A stretch of 9,629 nucleotides of DNA from Chitinophagales bacterium. Its GTDB lineage: Bacteria > Bacteroidota > Bacteroidia > Chitinophagales > UBA10324. Location of the stretch: positions 1 through 9,629 of the forward strand of contig JAJAYG010000308.1 of assembly GCA_026786335.1 (NCBI GenBank), in the 5' to 3' direction. The position numbers were made by a program, and so were the translations under genes. The notes beneath the pieces were generated by a model. It was not told the origin of the DNA, did not search any database, and saw only the letters and a program-made list of their open reading frames with translations. Shown here in pieces: positions 1 through 7,534 of the stretch; within the stretch, counting starts at the first letter, position 1, and the number at the start of each line of letters is the position of its first letter.

Positions 1-2
1 GT

Positions 3-395
3 TCGAATGTGCCTGATATACATCGGGGTGAATTTTACTTTGACAACGGCGAGGCATATTATTCAAATGAAATTTATGTTCCCAACCAATTTGATTGGGG
101 AGCTGCAGTAGGTTATAAGAAAACAAATTTTCTTATTGAAGCCGATTACACTGCTAACTATACCCTTGGAGGAACAGACATTCGCACATGGGATGCAGGA
201 TTCCCAACCAATAAAGTTAATTACACAACAGTTTATGGAAGGGTTGATTACTATATGAGCAATCCAAAGGGCTTAAACTTTTCTTTGAATGCCGGCTATA
301 CGCTCTCGGGCAGAAATACTGGCAAACCCTATTTCTTCAATATCTCAGTCAACTATTTGTTTGGTCTCTGGAAAAAAGTAGCACCTGTTGAATAA
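3..395 (+). CDS. C-terminal part of an outer-membrane beta-barrel protein (5' end outside window)
   Basis: This frame is open from the first bases of the window and has no convincing start, so only about the last 130 residues are present. A GTG at position 9 is probably an internal Val codon. The protein shows short stretches of alternating polar and aromatic/hydrophobic residues separated by Asn/Gly-rich turns (for example around FLIEADYTANYTL, TTVYGRVDYYM and FNISVNYLFGLW). This is the pattern of transmembrane beta-strands in Bacteroidota outer-membrane proteins. It ends in a short charged tail (KKVAPVE) rather than the terminal aromatic residue seen in many proteobacterial porins. Only 32 bp separate its stop from the downstream lipoprotein gene and no terminator lies between, so the two are probably co-transcribed. 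The specific family and any substrate cannot be told from this fragment. Confidence 0.7.
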   Translation, partial: SNVPDIHRGEFYFDNGEAYYSNEIYVPNQFDWGAAVGYKKTNFLIEADYTANYTLGGTDIRTWDAGFPTNKVNYTTVYGRVDYYMSNPKGLNFSLNAGYTLSGRNTGKPYFFNISVNYLFGLWKKVAPVE

Positions 396-427
396 TTATT
401 CTTAAACACACATAAAAAAAAATCAAA

Positions 428-1972
428 ATGAAAAATAAAATACTCTTAATAACTATAGTTACTTCACTCGCAATCGTTGCAGGATGTAAAAAAGAAATTT
501 TACCGGGAATGGAATTCACTTCCTACACTTACTCATCAATTGATGAAGATGGAGGAAACTGGAAAACAATTTATTTAACATCACCAACCCAAGTTGTTGT
601 TAATGCACCAAGTGATCCCACTTCACCTGAATATCTTGCCGAGTTAAGCGCACTTAAATCAACAAGTGCAACTCTTACAGAAGAGCAAAAAGAAAAGTTA
701 GATTATTGGTCAACCAATGGGGTAATTCGCTGGAACGAAATTACACGTGAGCTGATGGCAAAATATTTTTTGATGCCAGCTCCAAATGCCGACGGAACTT
801 ATCCATGGCCAAATTCTGCCGCCCCAAGTGCATATCCGTATTATCCTTTTTCATCACCGCCTTATGCAAGCCGTGCTTATGCATATTTGAGCGCAGGATC
901 TTTTGATGCCCTTATTTCATGCTGGAACTACAAATATCAATTCAACAGAAATGCGCCATCAACTTATGATGCCTCAATCACAACCAATCTTCCTGTTTCA
1001 ACTCTTCCATCTTATCCATCGGAAGATGCTGTGATCGCAGGTTTTTCAAGAACATTGTTAACTTTTCTTTTCCCTCTCGAAGCAAGTTATCTCACACAAT
1101 TGGCAAAAGATCAGGAAGACAGCCGGCTCTACGCAGGCACAAATGTTACAAGCGATATAGTAGCAGGCGATTCATTAGGAAAGAAGGTTGCAAATCTTTT
1201 TATCACCCGTGCTAAAGGTGATGGCATGAAAAATACCTTAGGCACACAGGCAGTGTGGGATTCAATTTCCAATGTATGGAGTAATGTCGGCTACACTGTG
1301 TGGTCAAGTACTGAAGTTCCTGCAAGGCAAATGCTTGCACCTAAATTCGGACTTGTAAAACCATGGACGATGACTACTACTGATGTAACAACAACTCACA
1401 GGCTACCTCCACCACCTGCAGTTGGTTCACCGGAATTTCAATCCGCTTTGGATGAAGTTCTTGACTATAGTAAAAATGCAACTAACGAGGAAAAACAAAT
1501 TGCATTCAAGTGGGACGATGGTCCAAGCACTTACACCCCGCCCGGACATTGGAATGCAATTGCATGCCCTTACATTCATGATGCGTCATTAAATCCATTA
1601 CGCTCTGCACGTGTATTGGCTTACACAAATATGGCTATGGAAGATGCCGGCATTTGTGTTTGGGATAATAAATTTTATTACTTCTGTTGCCGACCATCCA
1701 ATGCAAATCCAGAAATAAAAACATTGATGGGCGTTCCTGGTTTCCCTGCATATCCTTCGGGCCATAGCGGATTTTCTGCTGCCGGTGCAACAGTTCTTGG
1801 TCACTTTTTTCCATCAGACGCAGCTTACTTTATGGATCAGGCAAATGAAGCTGCTTTGTCGAGATTGTATGGGTGCATCCATTTCCGTTTCGATTGTGAT
1901 CAGGGAATTAATCTTGGAATAGGCGTGGGACAAGTTGCTGTTGACCTTGCTGTACTCGACGGAGGAGAATAA
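428..1972 (+). CDS. Vanadium-dependent haloperoxidase / PAP2-superfamily acid phosphatase-like lipoprotein
   Basis: This 514-residue protein starts with a lipoprotein signal peptide: basic KNK, a hydrophobic run, and a lipobox ending at Cys20 (VAGC). Lys-Lys-Glu follows the Cys, which resembles the charged signals that send Bacteroidota lipoproteins to the cell surface. The C-terminal third carries the full oxyanion-binding signature shared by vanadium haloperoxidases and PAP2 phosphatases. Motif 1 is K415-x6-R422-P423, motif 2 is PSGH at 443-446 with His446 as the expected catalytic or vanadate-linked residue, and motif 3 is S478-R479-x5-H485-x3-D489. The roughly 400-residue N-terminal region matches the long helical layout of haloperoxidase-like members better than that of small lipid phosphatases. 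Whether it binds vanadate and oxidises halides, or hydrolyses phosphate esters, cannot be decided from sequence. The start is preceded by an A-rich leader without a Shine-Dalgarno sequence, usual in this phylum. Confidence 0.88.
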   Translation: MKNKILLITIVTSLAIVAGCKKEILPGMEFTSYTYSSIDEDGGNWKTIYLTSPTQVVVNAPSDPTSPEYLAELSALKSTSATLTEEQKEKLDYWSTNGVIRWNEITRELMAKYFLMPAPNADGTYPWPNSAAPSAYPYYPFSSPPYASRAYAYLSAGSFDALISCWNYKYQFNRNAPSTYDASITTNLPVSTLPSYPSEDAVIAGFSRTLLTFLFPLEASYLTQLAKDQEDSRLYAGTNVTSDIVAGDSLGKKVANLFITRAKGDGMKNTLGTQAVWDSISNVWSNVGYTVWSSTEVPARQMLAPKFGLVKPWTMTTTDVTTTHRLPPPPAVGSPEFQSALDEVLDYSKNATNEEKQIAFKWDDGPSTYTPPGHWNAIACPYIHDASLNPLRSARVLAYTNMAMEDAGICVWDNKFYYFCCRPSNANPEIKTLMGVPGFPAYPSGHSGFSAAGATVLGHFFPSDAAYFMDQANEAALSRLYGCIHFRFDCDQGINLGIGVGQVAVDLAVLDGGE

Positions 1973-2009
1973 TTGATCATCACTATATTATAAAAGTCAA
2001 ATGCATTTG

Positions 2010-2045
2010 CAAAACCCGCAACTTATTTGCGGGTTTTGTTTTTTT
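2010..2045 (+). terminator. Rho-independent terminator after the PAP2/haloperoxidase gene
   Basis: An 11-bp perfect stem pairs 2010-2020 (CAAAACCCGCA) with 2028-2038 (TGCGGGTTTTG) around a 7-base AT-rich loop. The stem can be extended by one A-T pair. A T-rich tract follows directly at 2039-2045 and continues as ATTTT. It lies 38 bp past the stop codon at 1972 and closes the beta-barrel/lipoprotein transcription unit. Confidence 0.9.
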
Positions 2046-2107
2046 ATTTTAATCACCTTACTTTTTCTGCCTTCTGCTATTGTCTAAATCAAAAACAGCA
2101 AAGGTGT

Positions 2108-2115
2108 TATATTTT
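2108..2115 (+). promoter_or_regulatory. Candidate Bacteroidota -7 promoter element upstream of the metallophosphatase gene
   Basis: TATATTTT, followed by CGCAGCC, approximates the Bacteroidota -7 consensus TAnnTTTG. It lies between the terminator of the preceding unit and the ATG at 2152, so a promoter is expected here. The nearest TTG-containing -33 candidate (2079-2082) is spaced more widely than is usual, so this is only a candidate. Confidence 0.3.
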
Positions 2116-2151
2116 CGCAGCCGCTATCTTCAACAGAATAGATAATTAAAA

Positions 2152-3186
2152 ATGAAACGTTTGCTTCTCTGCCTTTTCCTCTTCTATTGCTCTGGTCTTA
2201 TTGCTCAGGCTCCCATCTTTACTGTATTTCTTATTGGCGATACTGGGGAACTCAGCGATTCAAACGCAACATTTAATATTCTTCAGGAGCAAATGATTTA
2301 TAAACCAAACAGCACTGTTATTTTTCTTGGCGATAATATTTATCCAAACGGACTGATTGAAAGAAAGCGAGATCATAATTCTCATGAGATCATTTTAAAA
2401 CAACTAAGAATGTTCAATAATTATAAAGGCAATGTATTCTACATTCCGGGAAATCATGATTGGGCAAACTCCAAAAAGTATTCAGAGGGAAAAAAAAGAC
2501 TGGGTAATGAAGAAAGATTTATTGAAAAATATTTTAAGGACAGTACTACTGTTGCTAACCGTGATATACAAACATTTCTTCCATCAGATGGTCAACCTGG
2601 TCCTTCGCAATACCGACTCTATGATGGAAAATTGAAAGTGATTTTCATTGACACTCAATGGTTCATGTACCTTGGTTATAAAACACCTACTCCTGCTCTT
2701 GAAGATTCAACAAGAAGATTTTTTGCAAGACTTGATCAGTTGCTTGCAGATGCAAAACAAAATAATCAGCAAGTATTGGTTGTGGGACATCATCCTATTT
2801 ATACTAACGGATCACATTCTAAATTGCGTAAATCTCCCGGGTTTATTAAACGATGGAAATTCCAGGATCTTACAGGTAAAATTTATTCAGGGCTGGCGCA
2901 TAATATGGACTCAGTATTTAAAAAATATCCGGGACTCATTTATGCAGCAGGTCATGATCACCTTCTTGAATATTTCAGAAATAATGGCAATGATTATATC
3001 GTAAGCGGATCTGGCAGCAAAACAACTTCCTTCTCTAAAAAACATCCTTTCAATCCCGATGATCCATACAATGTGGTTGCGCAATACATTGAACAGGGCT
3101 TCTATACTGTTGATTATTTTAAAGATGGCAGTATAAGAATTGCATTGATTCTGGCCTCGGGGCAATCGGTGCCGATGTTGAATTGA
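2152..3186 (+). CDS. Exported calcineurin-like metallophosphatase, purple acid phosphatase-like
   Basis: This 344-residue protein begins with a Sec signal peptide (basic KR, hydrophobic run, likely cleavage near Ala18-Gln-Ala20), so it should act in the periplasm or outside the cell. All metal-binding motifs of the calcineurin-like fold appear in order: GDTG (Asp30), GDNIY (Asp61, Tyr64), GNHD (100-103), VGHH (His213/His214) and GHDH (267-270). The first motif is GDxG rather than DxH, and the second ends in Tyr (GDxxY). These are the hallmarks of the purple/tartrate-resistant acid phosphatase branch, where Tyr is a ligand of the ferric ion. The expected reaction is hydrolysis of phosphomonoesters on a dinuclear metal centre; the natural substrate is unknown. 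It sits alone between a terminator and a 175-bp gap. Some related Bacteroidota proteins are longer, and this one ends soon after the catalytic domain. Confidence 0.87.
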   Translation: MKRLLLCLFLFYCSGLIAQAPIFTVFLIGDTGELSDSNATFNILQEQMIYKPNSTVIFLGDNIYPNGLIERKRDHNSHEIILKQLRMFNNYKGNVFYIPGNHDWANSKKYSEGKKRLGNEERFIEKYFKDSTTVANRDIQTFLPSDGQPGPSQYRLYDGKLKVIFIDTQWFMYLGYKTPTPALEDSTRRFFARLDQLLADAKQNNQQVLVVGHHPIYTNGSHSKLRKSPGFIKRWKFQDLTGKIYSGLAHNMDSVFKKYPGLIYAAGHDHLLEYFRNNGNDYIVSGSGSKTTSFSKKHPFNPDDPYNVVAQYIEQGFYTVDYFKDGSIRIALILASGQSVPMLN

Positions 3187-3331
3187 ATGATATCTTAAAA
3201 ATTATTTCTTTTTACAACAGGAACTCAAATTAGCTATGATGCAGTCAAAGAATATTAATGCAACCTGACAATGACCGGCGAGAATATTTTATTCTAAAAC
3301 CTCATCCTGAAAATTAAGTCGCTTTAATTAT

Positions 3332-3339
3332 TAAATTTG
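3332..3339 (+). promoter_or_regulatory. Candidate Bacteroidota -7 promoter element upstream of the CotH/lamin-tail gene
   Basis: TAAATTTG matches the Bacteroidota -7 consensus TAnnTTTG exactly and lies 22 bp before the ATG at 3362. No clear TTTG -33 element sits at the expected distance, so support comes from one half-site plus position. Nothing else in the 175-bp gap at 3187-3361 could be identified. Confidence 0.38.
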
Positions 3340-3361
3340 AATCTTCTCATATTTTTAACTC

Positions 3362-6300
3362 ATGATAAGATTCGTACTTCTATTATTTTTCATAGCAATT
3401 ACATGCCTTAATTCCTCAGCACAGATTGTACTCAATGAAGGTTCAAACAAGAACTACACACAGGTAGCATCTCCTACAGGTAAATTCAATGACTGGCTCG
3501 AACTATACAACTTGGGTAATCAGTCCATTAATCTTCTTGGATATTATCTGAGTGATGATGTTAAAGATTTACAAAAATGGAATTTCCCCGAAACCGCTAT
3601 TGCACCGGGAAATTTTGCATTGGTATTTGCGTCGGGAGATGGAGTAAAAAATCCAATTCACCATTGGGAAACTGCAATATATGATTCAAGTTTATGGAGT
3701 TACTATGTACCTGCGGATGCACTCAACGAGGCATGGTATCTTCCGGGATATGATGCATCATCGTGGTTGAAAGGAAAGGGCGGAATTGGTTTCGGAGATA
3801 ATGATGACAGTACTGTAATAACCACCGGAAGTATTTCAGTTTATATGATTCACAATTTTATTATCCCTGATTTATCAAAAATTGTTTCTGCTGTTTTGCA
3901 TGTTGATTATGATGATGGTTTTGTTGCTTACCTCAATGGAATTGAAATTGCAAGAAAAAATTTATCTGGTACGCCGCCTGTTTGGGATGAGCAGGCAATG
4001 AATCATGAAGCAAAAATGTACAGTGGTGGAAAGCCTGAAACTTTTAATATCGATTCTGCAATATTTGTTAGCGCAATTAAAAATGATTCTAATGTACTTG
4101 CCATAGAAATACACAATGCATCCACAGGATCAAATGATTTAACTGCAAGACCATTTTTAAGTTTTGGAATTGCAGACACTTCTTCATTTTTCGGATCAGC
4201 TCCATCATTCGTAATTGAAAATACCAATACAACTCTCGAAACTAATTTTAAGATCGATGCTGCGGGTGAAACCATTTACCTCACTGATCCTGCTTTAAAC
4301 ATCATCGATAGTTTATATGTGGGAAATCTTGCGCTCGATTATTCAACAGGTAAATTTCCCGATGGTATAAATCCCAATGGGTTTTTTCAAATTGCAACAC
4401 CCGGATCTTCAAACAACAGTTCTTCATTCTATACCGGATATGAACCCGCTCCTGTTGTTTCGCCCGATGCCGGTTTCTTTACCGGAACCCAAACTATTTT
4501 AATAACCACAACATCACCCACAGCGGAAATAAGATATACGATTAATGGCACTGATCCAAACAGCACATCGGCGCTTTACACTTCTTCATTTCAACTTGAT
4601 TCATCACACGTAGTAAAAGCAAAATGTTTCAGCACTGCAGGTTTACTTCCTTCCACCAGCACCACTCACACACTTTTCATCAATGAAACATTTTCTCTGC
4701 CGGTAATTTCTATTACTACCGACTCATTAAATTTATGGGGGGTAAACGGTATTTGTGATAACTGGTGGGAAGATTGGAAGAAGCCCTGTTATATTGAATA
4801 CTTCGATACATCTGGCATTAATAACTTCAGGCAGCGATCATCATTAAAAATTGATGGCGGAGCTGGCGGCAGCCGTTCACAACCGCAACATAGTTTCCGG
4901 CTCGATGCAGACAATAATGCTTTAGGCGATGGACCGTTTCAATATCCACTTATTCCCGATAGAGAAAAACGGAAAGAGTACGAATCAATCTATCTTCGAA
5001 ATGGAAGCAATATGTACTTGGGACTGTTTTATAAAGATGCTTTACAATGTAAAATATTCAGAGACACGTATACGAACTATCAGGAATATACCCCCACTGT
5101 TGTTTTTATTAACGGAGAATATTGGGGGGTTTACGAATTGCGCGAAAAACAGGATGCCGGCTACTTCAAACAAAACTTCGATACCAATTCCGATTCTCTT
5201 GATCTGCTTTCTCTCAGCTATTGGTATGGTTCAGTGCTAAGAACATTGAGTGGTTCGGATGAAGATTTTTATGTTATGCATGATAAAATCGTAAATGGCG
5301 ATCCACTTGATTCAAATTATTTTGCCATGGCAGACAGTATGCTCGATCTGGCCAGCTATGCAGATTATATTATTGCACAAACATGGCATGGAAACTATGA
5401 CTGGCCCGGCAACAACATTAAGATATGGCGCAGCAGAAGCAGCAGTAACAAATGGAGATTCGGTCTTATCGATCTTGAAAACGGAATGCAACCGTGGGGA
5501 TGGAGTGATGCTTCTTCAAATCTGATTGCATATCTGCTCAACTATGATCCAAACAATCTATACGTATCTCCATGGCAGACTCTGGTTAAAAACAAAGAGT
5601 TTCACGATTACTTTATCAATCGCTATGCAGACCTTATGAATACTAAATTACTTGGCGACAGCATTGAACCAATAGCAGATAAAGTTTACAATGAAGTTTA
5701 TGATGCAATGCCACGGAACTATGAGAGATGGGGTGATACGATTAACAATACGGTTCAAGATTATATGGATCAATTGTATAGTCTGCAATCTCAATTTGTT
5801 ACCGGAATGAAACAGCGATTAAATAATACAAGAAAACACCTTAAAGGAGTGAATGGATTTAATCTCGTAGATACAGTAGGCTATGCGCTTGACATAAATC
5901 CTCCCGGTGCAGGAAGAATTAAAATCAGCACGATCAAACCGGCAAACTATCCATGGTCCGGAGTTTATTTTGAAGGCGTTCCGGTTACCTTAACCGTAAT
6001 TCCTAATCCCGGATATCTCTTTAATTATTGGTCAGGAAATTCTTTCATTACAGATACCACATTGCAAACCATTACTGTTGATCCAACAAGTGCGGGAAAG
6101 TATGTTGCTAATTTTATTGCTACGGGTCCTGTAAAACTTATCGTGAATGAATTCAACTTTGACTCAGAGCCATCAATTAGTTCGGGAGACTGGATTGAAA
6201 TTTACAATAACGGATCCGATGCAGTTGAACTCACCGATTGGTATTTCAAAGATGATAATGATGAACACAAATTTGAATTTCCTGCAGGAAAAAAATTGTT

Positions 6301-6640
6301 GGCAGGTGAAATACTGGTAGTGGTTTCTGATTCATTAAAATTTAAAGAACAAAATCCCGCAACCACCAACTGGATTGGTGAGATGGGATTTGGACTTAAC
6401 GGAAGCGGTGACATGATTAGATTATTTTCTACATTGGGAGATGAAGTAGAAAAGATTGCATTCACCGACTCACTTCCCTGGCCGCAGGGTTGCGCAGGTG
6501 AGGGCAGAACAGCAGAAAGATTAAACCCCGATTCAAGTGCCGGCAAACCACTCAACTGGTTCGATGGTTGCGTTGGTGGTTCGCCCGGAGAATTATATGC
6601 ACCGTGTAATTATGGAATTGTAAAAAGTGAAATAAAATAA
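3362..6640 (+). CDS. CotH-kinase-like, lamin-tail-domain surface protein, cut short by an in-frame TAA
   Basis: The translated part is 1092 residues. A Sec signal peptide (about 1-20, cleavage after Ala20 before Gln) is followed by a lamin-tail domain (about 21-97 and 283-350) interrupted by a beta-sandwich, galactose-binding-like insert (about 100-270). Next come a chitobiase/hexosaminidase C-terminal-like domain (about 362-440) and a CotH-like atypical kinase domain (about 445-835). The CotH landmarks are SLKIDGG at 494-500, NGEYWGVYELREK at 584-596, N684-N685-x-K687 and IDLE at 703-706. An InlB B-repeat-like domain (about 841-920) and a second lamin-tail domain (about 923-1085) follow. CotH proteins of spore-formers phosphorylate secreted proteins; activity in this Bacteroidota version is inferred only. 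The frame stays open after the TAA at 6638-6640 through another lamin-tail and a T9SS sorting domain, so this product is probably truncated by a point mutation or sequencing error. Confidence 0.85.
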   Translation: MIRFVLLLFFIAITCLNSSAQIVLNEGSNKNYTQVASPTGKFNDWLELYNLGNQSINLLGYYLSDDVKDLQKWNFPETAIAPGNFALVFASGDGVKNPIHHWETAIYDSSLWSYYVPADALNEAWYLPGYDASSWLKGKGGIGFGDNDDSTVITTGSISVYMIHNFIIPDLSKIVSAVLHVDYDDGFVAYLNGIEIARKNLSGTPPVWDEQAMNHEAKMYSGGKPETFNIDSAIFVSAIKNDSNVLAIEIHNASTGSNDLTARPFLSFGIADTSSFFGSAPSFVIENTNTTLETNFKIDAAGETIYLTDPALNIIDSLYVGNLALDYSTGKFPDGINPNGFFQIATPGSSNNSSSFYTGYEPAPVVSPDAGFFTGTQTILITTTSPTAEIRYTINGTDPNSTSALYTSSFQLDSSHVVKAKCFSTAGLLPSTSTTHTLFINETFSLPVISITTDSLNLWGVNGICDNWWEDWKKPCYIEYFDTSGINNFRQRSSLKIDGGAGGSRSQPQHSFRLDADNNALGDGPFQYPLIPDREKRKEYESIYLRNGSNMYLGLFYKDALQCKIFRDTYTNYQEYTPTVVFINGEYWGVYELREKQDAGYFKQNFDTNSDSLDLLSLSYWYGSVLRTLSGSDEDFYVMHDKIVNGDPLDSNYFAMADSMLDLASYADYIIAQTWHGNYDWPGNNIKIWRSRSSSNKWRFGLIDLENGMQPWGWSDASSNLIAYLLNYDPNNLYVSPWQTLVKNKEFHDYFINRYADLMNTKLLGDSIEPIADKVYNEVYDAMPRNYERWGDTINNTVQDYMDQLYSLQSQFVTGMKQRLNNTRKHLKGVNGFNLVDTVGYALDINPPGAGRIKISTIKPANYPWSGVYFEGVPVTLTVIPNPGYLFNYWSGNSFITDTTLQTITVDPTSAGKYVANFIATGPVKLIVNEFNFDSEPSISSGDWIEIYNNGSDAVELTDWYFKDDNDEHKFEFPAGKKLLAGEILVVVSDSLKFKEQNPATTNWIGEMGFGLNGSGDMIRLFSTLGDEVEKIAFTDSLPWPQGCAGEGRTAERLNPDSSAGKPLNWFDGCVGGSPGELYAPCNYGIVKSEIK

Positions 6641-7372
6641 AACAGCGGAAAATCATATCCCACGAATGACTGGATTGAATTGCGGAACATCAGTGCAGCT
6701 GCTATTGATTTAAGCGGATGGATTTTTAAAGATGATAATGATTCCAACACTTTTGTAATTCCTGCTTCAACAATAATTAATTCCAATTCGAATCTCGTGC
6801 TTACAAGATACCTCTATGATTTTTCGTATGTGAATCCCAATATTGCTAATGTTATCGGAGACTTTAATTTCAACTTAAGCGGAAGCGGAGAGTGGCTTCG
6901 CATTTACGATGCCTCTTCAATACTAAAAATATCTGTTCACTACGCAGATACAATTCCGTTTCCTGTTGAAGCAGATGGTGAGGGTTACACTCTTGAGCTA
7001 AAAGATTCTTCGGGAAAAATGAACGACGGCAAAAATTGGTTTGCGGGTTGCAAAGGAGGATCGCCGGGAAAATATTATACCGACCTGTGTGGTTTCCCCA
7101 CTTATGCAAATGGAGATGATATAAAATCATTCTTCACTCTTTCGCCCACCATTACAGATTACCGAACAACATTACAATACTTCACTAATCGCAGCGACTT
7201 GCGTATTTTGTTTTATGATATTACCGGAAGAGAAATTTACGCTCAGCATTTATTGAAAGATGATCAATCTATAATAATTAACACAAGAGACTGGAATAAT
7301 GGTTTGCTCTTTTGGAATATCACATCTGAATTTGAAAAACTTGCAGTGGGAAAATTGTTTATCAATCACTAG
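6641..7372 (+). pseudogene. Separated 3' part of the CotH/lamin-tail gene: third lamin-tail domain and T9SS C-terminal sorting domain
   Basis: This segment continues in exactly the same frame as the upstream gene after the TAA at codon 1093, for 243 codons to the stop at 7370-7372. It begins inside a lamin-tail domain (NDWIELRN, then WIFKDDND, LSGSGEWLRIYD and GCKGGSPG) whose first strand lies before the stop codon, so it is not a domain-complete gene. A TTG at 6680 could be called as a start but falls mid-domain. The only nearby ATG (6665-6667) is out of frame and soon ends. The last 80 residues or so (codons about 1257-1336) have the look of a T9SS type A sorting domain: LSPTITDYRTTLQY, LRILFYDITGREI, then a Trp-Asn-Asn-Gly turn and a final strand. 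In an intact protein this part would direct export across the outer membrane and surface attachment. Confidence 0.85.
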
Positions 7373-7504
7373 AAGAAATCTCTCTCAATAATTGGATTTT
7401 AGTATCTCTCTAAAAACTTTTAAAAATTATTTTAGAATTGAGGTGCTGAGATTTGTGTGGTGCTTACTTCGTAAAAATTAATGCCTACGGTGAATTGAAT
7501 CATG

Positions 7505-7524
7505 TGGTGTACATTTATACACCA
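7505..7524 (+). promoter_or_regulatory. Perfect inverted repeat, probable operator of the toxin-antitoxin locus
   Basis: Two 7-bp arms, TGGTGTA (7505-7511) and TACACCA (7518-7524), form a perfect inverted repeat with a 6-bp spacer. It ends 10 bp before the antitoxin ATG at 7535. Ribbon-helix-helix antitoxins bind such short palindromes as paired dimers to repress their own operon, so autoregulation is the natural reading. A TGTGGTG copy at 7456-7462 resembles the left arm and its flank and could be an extra half-site. Confidence 0.6.
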
Positions 7525-7534
7525 ATCAGAAACC

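Noticed and set aside
2432..3004. Two short plus-strand open frames inside the metallophosphatase gene
   Set aside because: They overlap the frame carrying all five metal-binding motifs and show no coherent domain.
3258..3317. 19-codon ATG frame in the gap before the CotH gene
   Set aside because: It is too short, with no start signal or recognisable sequence. The gap at 3187-3361 otherwise holds only a candidate promoter.
6638..6640. Programmed readthrough or reassignment of TAA as a sense codon
   Set aside because: Other genes in the window end at TAA as a normal stop, and AAA-TAA-AAC is not a recognised readthrough context. No supporting structure was seen. A point mutation or sequence error is simpler.
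7409..7436. Possible terminator hairpin after the CotH gene remnant (TCTAAAA ... TTTTAGA)
   Set aside because: The stem is only 7 bp, almost all A-T, with a 14-base loop and no T tract after it. In AT-rich DNA this is expected by chance.
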